64,000 nt of DNA from Ideonella_A intermedia_A (GTDB taxonomy: Bacteria; Pseudomonadota; Gammaproteobacteria; Burkholderiales; Burkholderiaceae_C), in assembly GCA_943370175.1 (NCBI GenBank), contig CALRPU020000015.1, forward strand, positions 1-64,000, written 5' to 3'. Both the position numbers and the translations under genes were made by a program. The notes below the pieces were generated by a model. That model saw only the letters and a program-made list of their open reading frames with translations, was not told the origin of the DNA and did no database searches. Shown piece by piece: positions 34,823-44,279 of the stretch (the first letter of the stretch is position 1; each line of letters starts with the position of its first letter).

Positions 34823-35815
34823 ATGAGGGTGTTGATCGTCAAGCTGTCGTCGCTGGGCGACGTCGTGCACGCCTTGCCGGTGGTGCACGACCTGCACGCG
34901 GCGAGGCCAGGCCTCCAGATCGATTGGGTGGTCGAGCCGGCGTTCGCCCCGCTGCTGCAGCGCACGGCGGGCCTGCACGAGGTGCTGCCCTGTGCGCTGC
35001 GCCGGTGGCGCAAGGCCTGGTGGACGGCCGAGGTGAGGCAGGCCTGGCGGGCCTTTCGCACCCGCTTGCAGGCGGTGCGCTACGACGCGGTGATCGACCT
35101 GCAGGGCCTGACCAAGTCGGCGGTGCTGGCCCGGCTGGCGCACGGCCCGAGCTGGGGCTTGGCCAACCAGACCGACGGGTCCAGTTTCGAGGCGCCGGCC
35201 CGTTGGCTGGTGGACCACCCGGTCACCGTGCCCCGCCATGTGCATGCGCTGGACCGGTCGCGGCTGCTGGCCGGCGCCGTGGTGGGGGTCTCGCCCCTGG
35301 GGCCACCGACCTTCGGCCTCGCCGCGCGCTTGTCGACGGGCGCCGGCTTGCCGGGTGATCTCCCGCTGATGGTGTTGGTCCACGGCACCTCGCGCGACGA
35401 CAAATTGTGGCCCGAGGCGCACTGGATTGAACTGGGTCGCCGGCTGGTGCACAGCGGCTGGCAGGTGGCGCTGCCTCATGCCGGTGCCGTGGAACAGGCC
35501 CGCGCCGCGCGGCTGGCCGAAGCCATCGGTGGCGCGGCGCAGGTCTGGCCGGCGATGGCGCTGGACGCGCTCGTGGACCGCATGGGCACCGCTTCGGGCG
35601 TGGTGGGGGTGGACAGCGGGCTGAGCCACATTGCCGTGGCGCTGGGCCTGCCGCACGTGCAGGTCTACAACACGGGCACCGCTTGGCGCACCGGGCCGCA
35701 AGAGGCGCACGGGCACCGTCATCAGGTGTCGGTCGAGCCGGGGCCGAGCGAGCCCACGCCCTCGCCGGACGCGGTCTGGGCCGCGTGGCGGACGGTGGCG
35801 GACGCGCCCCGATGA
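34823..35815 (+). CDS. waaC: WaaC, lipopolysaccharide heptosyltransferase I
   Basis: 330 aa GT9 family glycosyltransferase. Transfers the first L-glycero-D-manno-heptose from ADP-heptose to Kdo2-lipid A at the inner membrane. MRVLIVKLSSLGDVVHALP is the classic heptosyltransferase start, DAVIDLQGLTKSAVLARLA follows, and VVGVDSGLSHIAVALGLP forms the donor-binding region. Start ATG at 34823. Its stop overlaps the waaA ATG, giving a waaC-waaA pair. Confidence 0.95.
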   Translation: MRVLIVKLSSLGDVVHALPVVHDLHAARPGLQIDWVVEPAFAPLLQRTAGLHEVLPCALRRWRKAWWTAEVRQAWRAFRTRLQAVRYDAVIDLQGLTKSAVLARLAHGPSWGLANQTDGSSFEAPARWLVDHPVTVPRHVHALDRSRLLAGAVVGVSPLGPPTFGLAARLSTGAGLPGDLPLMVLVHGTSRDDKLWPEAHWIELGRRLVHSGWQVALPHAGAVEQARAARLAEAIGGAAQVWPAMALDALVDRMGTASGVVGVDSGLSHIAVALGLPHVQVYNTGTAWRTGPQEAHGHRHQVSVEPGPSEPTPSPDAVWAAWRTVADAPR

Positions 35816-37185
35816 GCGCGCCAACGGCCACCGTGGCGCCGCGGCGCGGCTGGGCGCTTCGGCTGTATGGGCTCGCCATGGGCCTGCTGCTGCCGGCGCT
35901 GCTGGCCCGGGTGTGGTGGCGCGGCGCAGCCGAGCCGGCCTACCGTCACGCGCTGGCCGAACGCTTCGGCTTCGCGCCGCGGCGTGGCGAACCGGGGGCG
36001 CTGTGGCTGCACGCGGTCTCCCTGGGCGAAACCCGCGCCGCGGCCGCCTTGGTCAACGCGCTGCGAGAACGGCACCCCACCCTGCGCTTGCTCCTGACGC
36101 ATGGCACCGCCACTGGACGCGCCGCGGGCGAGGCCTTGCTGCGCCCCGGCGACCGGCAGGTGTGGCTGCCGTGGGACGCGCCGGGGGCCGTGCGCCGCTT
36201 CCTGCAGGCGCACCAGCCCGCCGTGGGCGTGCTGATGGAAACCGAGGTCTGGCCGGTGCTGCTGCACGAGGCCGCCGCCCGGAACGTGCCGGTGGTGCTC
36301 GCCAATGCCCGGCTCAGCGAGCGCAGCCTGAAGCGCGGTGACCGCCTGGCCGCCCTAATGCGTCCCGCGGTGGGCCAGCTGGTTCGCGTGCTGGCCCAGA
36401 CCCAGGCCGACGCGGATCGGCTGGTTACCGCGGGCGCTCGCCAGGTGAGCGTGTGCGGCAACCTGAAATTCGACATGAGCCCGGCCGAGGCCCTGCTGCA
36501 CCAAGGCGCGCGCTGGCGCAAGGCCTTGGCCCGGCCCGTGGTGCTGGCCGCCAGCACCCGAGAAGGCGAGGAGGCGCCATTGCTGGCCGCGTGGCGAGAC
36601 GCGTTGCCCGCGGCGCCCCGCCCACTGCTGCTGATCGTGCCGCGTCACCCCCAGCGCTTCGACGAGGTGGCGCGGGCCGCGAGCGACGCCGGTCTGACCG
36701 TTCAGCGCCGCAGCACCTGGACCGACGGGCCCCCGGCGGCGGCGCTGGCGCCGGACGTCGACGTCTGGATCGGCGACTCCATTGGCGAGATGCCCCTCTA
36801 CTACGCGGCCGCCGACGTGGGCCTGCTCGGCGGCAGCTTCGCCCCCTTGGGCGGCCAGAACCTGATCGAGGCCGCCGCCTGCGGTTGCCCCCTGCTGCTT
36901 GGCCCCAGCACCTTCAACTTCGCCGACGCGGCCGACCTGGCCGTGGCCGCCGGTGCCGCCACGCGCGTCGCGAACCTGCCCGAGGCCGTGGCTTGCGCCC
37001 TGGCCTTGCTGTCCGACGCCGCCCGCCGCGCGCGGCAGTCGGCCGACGCCCTGGCCTTTGCGGCCGCCCACCGCGGCGCCGCGGCGCGCATGGCCGATGA
37101 CATCCTCAGGTTGTGGCCCCGCCACTTGTCCTCGGCGCCGCCGGCCAGCGCCGCGGACGTTGCGGTTACCCTTGCGACACGATGA
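35812..37185 (+). CDS. waaA: WaaA (KdtA), 3-deoxy-D-manno-octulosonic acid transferase
   Basis: 457 aa. Adds Kdo to lipid A, the step before WaaC. N-terminal membrane anchor (LRLYGLAMGLLLPALLARVWW), the acceptor loop LWLHAVSLGETRAAAALV, the catalytic-acid region VLMETEVWPVLLHEA, and the donor-binding stretch VGLLGGSFAPLGGQNLIEAAACG are all present. Overlaps waaC by four bases. Slightly longer than the E. coli enzyme because of an Ala-rich C-terminus. Confidence 0.96.
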   Translation: MSAPTATVAPRRGWALRLYGLAMGLLLPALLARVWWRGAAEPAYRHALAERFGFAPRRGEPGALWLHAVSLGETRAAAALVNALRERHPTLRLLLTHGTATGRAAGEALLRPGDRQVWLPWDAPGAVRRFLQAHQPAVGVLMETEVWPVLLHEAAARNVPVVLANARLSERSLKRGDRLAALMRPAVGQLVRVLAQTQADADRLVTAGARQVSVCGNLKFDMSPAEALLHQGARWRKALARPVVLAASTREGEEAPLLAAWRDALPAAPRPLLLIVPRHPQRFDEVARAASDAGLTVQRRSTWTDGPPAAALAPDVDVWIGDSIGEMPLYYAAADVGLLGGSFAPLGGQNLIEAAACGCPLLLGPSTFNFADAADLAVAAGAATRVANLPEAVACALALLSDAARRARQSADALAFAAAHRGAAARMADDILRLWPRHLSSAPPASAADVAVTLATR

Positions 37186-37197
37186 AGGACCGCGCCG

Positions 37198-39504
37198 ATG
37201 CCCGAACGCGATGACCCCGCCGCCGACACCCCTCACTCACCGGTGGCCTCCCGGCGCCGTCGTGCAGGCAGGAGCCGCCCCCGGCTGCTGCGCCGGGTGG
37301 TCATCGGCATGGCGGCTGTGGGCCTGGGCATGGCCGCCTGGCTGGGTTTTGTGGTGTTCACCACGCCGGGTCTGGATGAACTGCGCGTGGCCAGCACCGC
37401 GCGGCCCAGCGTCATTCAGTCGGTCGACGGCGAGGTGATTGGCCGTTTTTCCAGCGCCTACCAGGCGCCGGTGGCTTTGAAGGACGTCTCGCCGGTGCTG
37501 GTGCAGGCGCTGATCGCGACCGAAGACCACCGCTTCTACGACCACCACGGCCTGGACTTTCGGCGCATCGGCGGCTCGGCACTGCGCACCTTGACGGGCA
37601 ATGTGCAAGGCGCCTCGACGCTGACCCAGCAGCTCGCGCGCAACCTGTTCCCGCAGGAGATCGGCAGCAGCCGCAACGTCAACCGCAAGCTGCGCGAGGC
37701 CTTGACCGCCCTGCGGCTGGAGGCCACGCGCAGCAAGCAGGAGATCCTGGAGGCCTACCTCAACACGGCCCCGTTCCTGTACAACGTGCGCGGTTTCGAG
37801 ATGGCCGCGCGCACCTACTTCGACACCAGTGCCGCCGAACTCGACACCGCGCAGGCGGCGACGCTGGTGGGCATGCTCAAGGGCAGCCACCGCTACAACC
37901 CGGTGCGCCACCCCGAGCGGGCACGGGAGCGGCGCAATGTGGTGCTGGCGCAGATGGTCAAGCGCGGCGTGCTGGCACCTGCCCGCTTCGAGCAGTTGAA
38001 GGCCGAGCCCCTGCAACTCGCCTTTCGCCGACCGGAGGAGAGCGAGATCGGCCAGGCCCGCCACGTCGTCGAGCACCTTCGCGAGCAGATCACCGAGTGG
38101 GCCGACGCCCGCGACGTCGACCTCGACCGCGATGGCCTGGTCATCCACACCACGATCGACAGCCGCCTGCAGCGGCTGGCGCAGGAGGCGGTCAGCGAGC
38201 AGGTGGCCGCCCTGCAGCGGGTGGCGGGCATCGAATGGAGCGAGGCCCGCATGCCGGCGGCCCGTTTGAAGGGGCCGCCAGCGAAGCAGCCCTTCGCGCA
38301 CTTCTGGCGCACCCAGCCCGGCCTGCTCGCCGAGATGGCGCGCGACACCCCGGCCTACCGAGCCGCCCGTGCCGCTGGCAGCGACGATGCCGCCGCCCTG
38401 GCCACCGTGCAGGCCGACGCCGAGTTGATGGCCCGGCTGCGCGACGACAAGACGCGGCTGTCGGCCGGCTTCATCGCCGTGGACCCGGCGAGCCGAGCCG
38501 TGCGCGCCTGGGTCGGCAGCCCCGACTTTGGCCGCGACCAGTTCGACCACGTGGCGCAGGCGCGCCGGCAGCCTGGCTCGACCTTCAAGCCGTTTGTCTA
38601 CGGCGCGGCCATCGCGCAGGGCCGGTCGACCGAGCAGGAATTCATCGACGAACCGCTGGACATTCCCATTGGTGGCGGGCGCGTCTGGCGCCCGACGGAC
38701 ATGGGCGGCTCCAGCGGCCTGCCGATGAGCCTGCGCGACGGTCTTGTCTTCTCGAAGAACACGATCACGGCGCAGGTGATGTCCGAGGTCGGTCCGGCGG
38801 CGGTGGTCAAGTTTGCCAAGGCGGCGGGCGTGCGGCAATCGCCGCTGGACCCGGTGCCGTCGCTGGCGCTGGGCACCAGCCCGGTCACGCTGTTGGAGAT
38901 GGCCACCGCCTACACGTCGCTGGCCAACCTGGGCGCCTACGGCGAGCTGCAGTTGATCACCCACATGACCGACCGAAACGGCCAGGTGGTGGGCCGCTTT
39001 GACCCGCCCGCCGCCGAACAGGCGATCGACCGCAACGTGGTCGTTCAACTGGTCGACGTGATGCGCGATGTGGTGCGCCGGGGCACGGCCAGCAGCCTGC
39101 GTGGCGAGTTCGGGGTGCGGGGCGAGCTGGCTGCCAAGACCGGCACCTCGCAGAACAACGCCGACGGCTGGTTCATTGCCATCAACCCGCTGCTGGTGGC
39201 CGGCGCCTGGGTCGGGTTCAACGACCAGCGCGTGGCACTGCGCAGCAGCTATTGGGGGCAGGGCGCCCACAATGCGCTGCGCGTCGTGGGCGACTTCATG
39301 CGCCGCGGCCAGGCCGACAGGCTCATCGACCTGAGCGCCGGCTTTCCGTTGGTCCCGCGTCCGGCGCCGGAGGCGGTCGAGGAGGCGGCGTCGGCGCCCC
39401 AGGCCGACGGCGTGGAGGGCAGCGAGGTCACCGGCGTCGTCGACGCGGCACCGGTGGTGCCGGTGTTGCCCTTGTCCAGCCGCGACCCGCCCGGCAGCCG
39501 CTGA
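37198..39504 (+). CDS. Class A penicillin-binding protein (PBP1A/1B type)
   Basis: 768 aa bifunctional peptidoglycan synthase. Cytoplasmic basic N-terminus, one transmembrane helix (about residues 33-54), GT51 transglycosylase with the catalytic glutamate E109 in ATEDHRFYDHHG and GASTLTQQLARN, and a transpeptidase with S461-TFK, S519-K-N and K647-TGT. The C-terminus ends in a short Ala/Pro/Val tail. Starts 12 bp after waaA with the same direction. Likely polymerises and cross-links peptidoglycan; which of the numbered PBPs it equals cannot be said. Confidence 0.94.
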   Translation: MPERDDPAADTPHSPVASRRRRAGRSRPRLLRRVVIGMAAVGLGMAAWLGFVVFTTPGLDELRVASTARPSVIQSVDGEVIGRFSSAYQAPVALKDVSPVLVQALIATEDHRFYDHHGLDFRRIGGSALRTLTGNVQGASTLTQQLARNLFPQEIGSSRNVNRKLREALTALRLEATRSKQEILEAYLNTAPFLYNVRGFEMAARTYFDTSAAELDTAQAATLVGMLKGSHRYNPVRHPERARERRNVVLAQMVKRGVLAPARFEQLKAEPLQLAFRRPEESEIGQARHVVEHLREQITEWADARDVDLDRDGLVIHTTIDSRLQRLAQEAVSEQVAALQRVAGIEWSEARMPAARLKGPPAKQPFAHFWRTQPGLLAEMARDTPAYRAARAAGSDDAAALATVQADAELMARLRDDKTRLSAGFIAVDPASRAVRAWVGSPDFGRDQFDHVAQARRQPGSTFKPFVYGAAIAQGRSTEQEFIDEPLDIPIGGGRVWRPTDMGGSSGLPMSLRDGLVFSKNTITAQVMSEVGPAAVVKFAKAAGVRQSPLDPVPSLALGTSPVTLLEMATAYTSLANLGAYGELQLITHMTDRNGQVVGRFDPPAAEQAIDRNVVVQLVDVMRDVVRRGTASSLRGEFGVRGELAAKTGTSQNNADGWFIAINPLLVAGAWVGFNDQRVALRSSYWGQGAHNALRVVGDFMRRGQADRLIDLSAGFPLVPRPAPEAVEEAASAPQADGVEGSEVTGVVDAAPVVPVLPLSSRDPPGSR

Positions 39505-39522
39505 GCGCGGCTTTGGCGGGCC

Positions 39523-41340
39523 TCAGCGGCCGCGCCCGTCCTTCAGTCCCGTGATGCGGTTGAACACCAGCGCGTCGGCGCGGTGGTCCAGGCGGTCGGC
39601 CACGAAATAGCCATGGCGTTCGAACTGCAGCCGGTCTTCGGGCTGCACGCTGTGCAGCGAGGGTTCGATGTAGCCGGTGACGACCCGCTTGCTGTGGGGG
39701 TTCAGCACGCTCAGGAAGTCGCGCCCGCCGGCGTCGGGTTGCTCCTCGGTGAACAGGCGGTCATACAGGCGCAGCTCGGCGCGGCGGGCGTCGTGCGCGC
39801 CGACCCAGGTGATCGTGCCCTTGACCTTGACCGCGTCCGCACCGGGCGTGCCACTGCGGGTGTCTGGCACGACACGAGCGAGGACGGCGGTGACCGTGCC
39901 GTTGGCGTCCTTCTCGCAGCCGGTGCATTCAACAATCACGCCGTACTTCAGCCGCACCTTGTTGCCCGGGAACAGCCGGAAAAAGCCCTTGGGCGGCGCT
40001 TCCTCGAAGTCTTCGCGCTCGATCCACACCTGCGGGCCCAGGCTGAACTGGCGCTGGCCCAGTTCGGGGCGCTGCGGGTGGGCGGGTGCGGTGCAGGCCT
40101 CGGTCGGCGCACCGAACACGTCCGACCAGTTCGTCAGCTTGAGCATCACGGGATCAAGCACCGCCATGGCGCGCGCGGCCTTGCCTTCCAGGTCGTCGCG
40201 CAAGGCGATGTCGAGGCTGGCGTAGTCGGTCCAGCCACCGGCCTTGCTGGTGCCGGCGCGCTCGCACATGAGGCGCAGCGCCTCGGGCGTGTAGCCACGG
40301 CGGCGCAGGCCCACCAGCGTGGGCATGCGCGGGTCGTCCCAGCCGTTCACGTGGCCTTCCTCGACCAATTGGCGCAACCGGCGCTTGCTGGTGATGACGT
40401 AGGTGATGTTCAGGCGGGCGAACTCGTGCTGGTGCGGCCGCGGCTGGGCCAGCAGGCCCAGGCGGCAAAGGGTGTCCAGCAGCCAGTCGTAAAACGGGCG
40501 CTGGTCTTCGAATTCCAGTGTGCAGATGCTGTGGGTGATCTGCTCCAGCGCGTCTTCGATGGGGTGCGCGAAGGTGTACATCGGGTAGATGCACCATCGG
40601 TTGCCCGTGGCGTGGTGTTCGGCGTGCTTGATGCGGTAGATCGCCGGGTCGCGCAGGTTGATGTTCGGGCTTGCCATGTCGATCTTGGCGCGCAGCACCA
40701 TCGCGCCGTCCGGGTGCCGGCCGTCGCGCATCTCGCGGAAGCGGGCGAGGTTCTCGGCCGGGCTGCGGTCGCGGAACGGGCTGTTCGTGCCCGGCGTCGT
40801 GAAGTCCCCGCGGTTGGCCCGCATCTGCTCGGGCGTCTGCTCGTCGACGTAAGCCAGGCCCGCGTCGACCAAGGCTTCGGCCGCGCGGTACATGAAGTCG
40901 AAGTAGGTGCTCGCGTAATACAGGTGGCTGGTGGCTGCACCCGCGGACGCGTCCGCGCCCGCCGCGGTGTCCCAGCGGTAACCCAGCCAGCGCACCGACT
41001 CCAGGATGCTGTCGACGTACTCCTGCTCCTCCTTTTCCGGGTTGGTGTCGTCGAAGCGCAAGTGGCAAACGCCACCGTAGTCGGCGGCCAGACCGAAATT
41101 CAGCGTGATGCTCTTGGCGTGCCCGATGTGCAGGTAGCCATTGGGTTCGGGCGGAAAGCGCGTGCGGATGCGTGCCGCATCGATCGGCCCCGCGGCGTGG
41201 TGCGCGGCGTCCCCAGGCGTGCCGGCGAAGCGCCGGCCGGCGTACGTGCCCTGAGCGAGGTCGCGCTCGATCACCTGCCGCAGGAAGTTGCTGGGCTTGA
41301 GCTCGTCGACCGGAGGGGTAGAGGGATGGGGCGCGTTCAT
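39523..41340 (-). CDS. glnS: GlnS, glutaminyl-tRNA synthetase
   Basis: 605 aa, longer than E. coli GlnS (554) mainly through Ala-rich insertions such as the one near AAGADASAGAATSH. Class I signature HIGH at residues 71-74 (EPNGYLHIGHAKS); the KMSKS counterpart is VITSKRRLRQLV. GlnRS-specific stretches include LRFDDTNPEKEEQEYVDSI. Charges tRNA-Gln with glutamine. Convergent with the PBP gene and divergent from the small secreted protein gene. Confidence 0.96.
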   Translation of the reverse strand: MNAPHPSTPPVDELKPSNFLRQVIERDLAQGTYAGRRFAGTPGDAAHHAAGPIDAARIRTRFPPEPNGYLHIGHAKSITLNFGLAADYGGVCHLRFDDTNPEKEEQEYVDSILESVRWLGYRWDTAAGADASAGAATSHLYYASTYFDFMYRAAEALVDAGLAYVDEQTPEQMRANRGDFTTPGTNSPFRDRSPAENLARFREMRDGRHPDGAMVLRAKIDMASPNINLRDPAIYRIKHAEHHATGNRWCIYPMYTFAHPIEDALEQITHSICTLEFEDQRPFYDWLLDTLCRLGLLAQPRPHQHEFARLNITYVITSKRRLRQLVEEGHVNGWDDPRMPTLVGLRRRGYTPEALRLMCERAGTSKAGGWTDYASLDIALRDDLEGKAARAMAVLDPVMLKLTNWSDVFGAPTEACTAPAHPQRPELGQRQFSLGPQVWIEREDFEEAPPKGFFRLFPGNKVRLKYGVIVECTGCEKDANGTVTAVLARVVPDTRSGTPGADAVKVKGTITWVGAHDARRAELRLYDRLFTEEQPDAGGRDFLSVLNPHSKRVVTGYIEPSLHSVQPEDRLQFERHGYFVADRLDHRADALVFNRITGLKDGRGR

Positions 41341-41569
41341 GGGCAGGCAAACCGGTGTGCCCGTCGCAAGGGGGCAGGTTGAGGGGAACCCTGATTTTAT
41401 CGGCGCCCCTCGGCCATCCGTTGTTCACGACTGTTTACGTTTTGCTGCCATCTCGCCGTCAACGCCGGCCCCGGGCCGCCGCGTTGTACAGGCGTTCCAA
41501 CGAATGGGCGTCCCGCCATCCGCGGGGTTCGCGCCGGCCGTGTGAACAAAACCAAACAAGGAGTTGATG

Positions 41570-41929
41570 ATGCGCAAATCCTGGATCGTTGGCCTGGCCA
41601 CGGCCAGCCTGGCCCTGGCGGCGGGCGCTGCCCACGCGGGCGGCGTCAACTGGTCGATCGGCATCAACCTGCCGCCGGTGGGCACGGTCATCTCCAGCGG
41701 CCCGCAGTACCCGGTCTACCCTGCGTACCCGGTGTACGCGCCGCCGCCCGTGGTGTACCGCCCTGCGCCGGTGTATTACGCGCCGCCGCCGGTGGTCTAC
41801 CGTCCGGCCCCGGTGTACTACGGCCCGCCCGCGGTGGTGGTCGAGCGCCGCTGGCGCGGTGGCTGGGGCCACGGCCACGGCGGCTGGCGCGAGCGCGGGC
41901 CGCGCGACGACCGGTACTACCGGCCCTGA
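41570..41929 (+). CDS. Small secreted Pro/Tyr/Val repeat protein, unknown function
   Basis: 119 aa. Clear signal peptide (MRKSWIVGLATASLALAAGAAHA, cleavage after AHA). The mature part has a tandem repeat of the type PPPVVYRPAPVYY twice, then a basic Arg/Gly/His tail. The ATG at 41570 has AAGGAG six bases away; ATG 41567 and TTG 41564 are in frame but too close. Proteins of this look are common in Burkholderiales envelopes, without known function. Confidence 0.82.
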   Translation: MRKSWIVGLATASLALAAGAAHAGGVNWSIGINLPPVGTVISSGPQYPVYPAYPVYAPPPVVYRPAPVYYAPPPVVYRPAPVYYGPPAVVVERRWRGGWGHGHGGWRERGPRDDRYYRP

Positions 41930-41975
41930 CGCCCGCGTCGCGGCCCCTGTGCAAATGGCGCCCGGGCCGCAGCCG

Positions 41976-42827
41976 CTACATCGCCTTGAACAGGTGGGCG
42001 TACATCCGGCTCACCTGAAGGCGGTCCGGGTGGCCCCGAAGGTTCAGCTGCAGTCGGCCGTTGTCGTCGCGCAGGGCGCTGTCGATGGCGTCCGCGCGAA
42101 CCAAGGTGCCGCGGTGCACCTGCCAGAAGCGGCTGAGATCCAGCTGCGGCTGCAGCTCGCGCAGTGACGTGCGGATCAAGTATTCCTTTTGTGCGGTGAT
42201 CACGCGGACGTACTTGTCGGCGGCTTCGAAGTAGATCACCTCGTCCACCGGCACCATGTGCAGCACCGGGCCGGCGCTGGCCTGGATGACGCGCAAGGGC
42301 GTGGCAAGCATGGGGGATGTCTGGGCGGCTGGCGCGGCGGCAGACGGCGTCTGGTCCAGGCGCGCGGGCCCACCCATCAAGGCTTTCAGCTGCTCGATGG
42401 CGCGGTCCAGGGTGTGCGCATCGGGGCGTCCGCGCCGTTGCACCAGCGCGAGCTTCAGGCGCTCGCAGGTTTGCGCCAGGCGGTCACGGCGAACGGGCTT
42501 GAGCACGTAGTCCACCGCGGCGCGATCAAACGCCTCGAGCGCGTACTGGTCGTAAGCCGTCACGAACACGATCAGCGGAAAATGATCCATGGCCTGCTCC
42601 GGCCAATCCTCGGCCAGGGCTTGCGCCGCTTCCAAGCCCGTCTGACCCGGCATGCGGATGTCCAGAAACAAGACGTCGGGTCGCTTGGTCAGGGCCTCGC
42701 TGACGGCCGCCGCGCCGTGGCCGACGCTGCCGACGACCTCCAACTCGGGCCACAGGGCGTTCAGCTCGCTGGCGAGGTGGGCGGCCAGCAGGGGCTCGTC
42801 TTCGGCGATCAAGGCGGTGGCGTGCAT
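41976..42827 (-). CDS. LytTR-family response regulator
   Basis: 283 aa. N-terminal receiver domain with phospho-acceptor D56 (VLFLDIRMPGQ) and acidic pocket EDE at residues 9-11; the conserved Lys follows in YVLKPVRRDRL. C-terminal LytTR DNA-binding domain (about residues 175-280: VDEVIYFEAADKYVRVITA; WQVHRGTLVRADAI). Regulators of this type are usually driven by a LytS-like histidine kinase, here encoded 53 bp upstream on the same strand. Targets are unknown; the M14 peptidase gene lies across the divergent promoter. Confidence 0.93.
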   Translation of the reverse strand: MHATALIAEDEPLLAAHLASELNALWPELEVVGSVGHGAAAVSEALTKRPDVLFLDIRMPGQTGLEAAQALAEDWPEQAMDHFPLIVFVTAYDQYALEAFDRAAVDYVLKPVRRDRLAQTCERLKLALVQRRGRPDAHTLDRAIEQLKALMGGPARLDQTPSAAAPAAQTSPMLATPLRVIQASAGPVLHMVPVDEVIYFEAADKYVRVITAQKEYLIRTSLRELQPQLDLSRFWQVHRGTLVRADAIDSALRDDNGRLQLNLRGHPDRLQVSRMYAHLFKAM

Positions 42828-42880
42828 CCGGTGGGGTCCTTGCGTTGGGGCTGGGGTCGGTGGGGCGAGGTGTGGGGCGG

Positions 42881-44044
42881 TCAGCGCGCCTCGGTGGGCC
42901 CGGGTGCCGCGCTCAGCGGCAGGCGCACTTCCGCGATGGTGCCGCCGCCTTGCGCGTCGTCCGCGGCTTGCAGGCTCAGGCGGGCCATCGGTCCGTACTG
43001 TGTGGCCAGGCGTTCGCGGACCTGGGACGTGCCAAACCCGCTGGATGCGCCCGAGCCGCCCGCGGCGCCGGTGTTGTCCGGGGCCGACAGGGGCTTGCTC
43101 AGGCCGACGCCCGTGTCGCGCACGCTCAGCACCAGCCAGCCAGCTTCACTGCGCGCGGTCACGACCAGCCGGCCGCCGTCGACATGGGGTTCCAGGCCGT
43201 GCTTGATTGCATTTTCGACCAGCGGCTGCAGCAGCATCGGTGGCACCGGGTGCGTGGCCAGGTCGGACGGCAGGTCCAGTTCTTCCTGCAGCCGCCCGCC
43301 CATGCGGACCTTCATCAACGCCAGGTAGTCGGCCACGCGCGCAAACTCCTGCGCCAACGGGTGCAGGGGCACCCGCGATGCCGACAAGGTCGACCGCAGG
43401 AAGGCGATCAGGTGATCCAGCATCAACTGCGCGCGGTCGCTGTCCAGCGCGATCAGCACCCGCAGGTTGGCCAGCGTGTTGAACAGCATGTGCGGCTCCA
43501 ACTGCGACTCCAGCAAGCGCAGCTGGTGCTCGGCCGCCTGGCGCTGGGCCGCTTGCACGCGGGCCTGGGCGGCCTGCAGCTTGCTGCGCGAGTAGAAGTA
43601 GTACGTGGTGATGGCCGCCGGCACCAGAGAAAACAGCAGCGAGCCCGCCACGCCGCGCAACGAGATGACGCGCAGGCCGCCCATGCCCACGATCAAGCTG
43701 CCCAGGGTCGAGCCGACCAGCACGCCGGCCGTGGTGCCGGTCACGATGATGGCGATCGTCCAGGGCCACCCTGGCCAGCTGCGTTGGTGCTCGTCCAGGT
43801 CGGTGGACCGGCGTCGGTTCAGCACGCGCGTGGCCAGCGCGAGGCCGCCATCGATGGCCACCCAGCACGACATCGAAATGCATTCCGAGTACACCAGCGT
43901 GGGCCAGAAGGCATGGTTCGACAGCAGCGTCAGCAGGACGGCGATGACCAGCCCGATCAGGGCAGCGCGCAGCGCGCGGGTGGCCAGCTCGGTCCCGAGG
44001 GAGACGGGGGCGGTGGGCGGCGCGTCGGGGGCGGTGGTCGGCAT
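42881..44044 (-). CDS. LytS/YehU-type sensor histidine kinase
   Basis: 387 aa. Four or so N-terminal transmembrane helices (about residues 22-45, 55-70, 94-115, 130-150), a coiled-coil-like Gln/Ala/Arg linker, then a His_kinase domain with phospho-acceptor H185 (LEPHMLFNTLANLRV) and an HATPase domain with N-box LVENAIKHGLEPH and G-box DTGVGLS. The ATG at 44044 is preferred; the frame extends further up to 44551 but without family character. Pairs with the LytTR regulator downstream. Confidence 0.92.
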   Translation of the reverse strand: MPTTAPDAPPTAPVSLGTELATRALRAALIGLVIAVLLTLLSNHAFWPTLVYSECISMSCWVAIDGGLALATRVLNRRRSTDLDEHQRSWPGWPWTIAIIVTGTTAGVLVGSTLGSLIVGMGGLRVISLRGVAGSLLFSLVPAAITTYYFYSRSKLQAAQARVQAAQRQAAEHQLRLLESQLEPHMLFNTLANLRVLIALDSDRAQLMLDHLIAFLRSTLSASRVPLHPLAQEFARVADYLALMKVRMGGRLQEELDLPSDLATHPVPPMLLQPLVENAIKHGLEPHVDGGRLVVTARSEAGWLVLSVRDTGVGLSKPLSAPDNTGAAGGSGASSGFGTSQVRERLATQYGPMARLSLQAADDAQGGGTIAEVRLPLSAAPGPTEAR

Positions 44045-44279
44045 GGGCTGAACTATGCCCGCGACCGTGCCCTGGGTCGCGGCCGCTGCGACCAATGGCA
44101 TCGGGGCGGCGCCAAGGGCGCGATGCCGGGCGCCAGCGGCAGGCGCATGCACAGCCTGAGGGACAAGCCCGGCAGTGGCCTGGCCTTTGCATGCGACCGT
44201 GCCGCTATAGTGCCGCCGGTGTTTCGGTGGCCGCCCGGCCGCCCGCCAGCTCGCCTGCCCACCCCGCCCCACTGGACCG

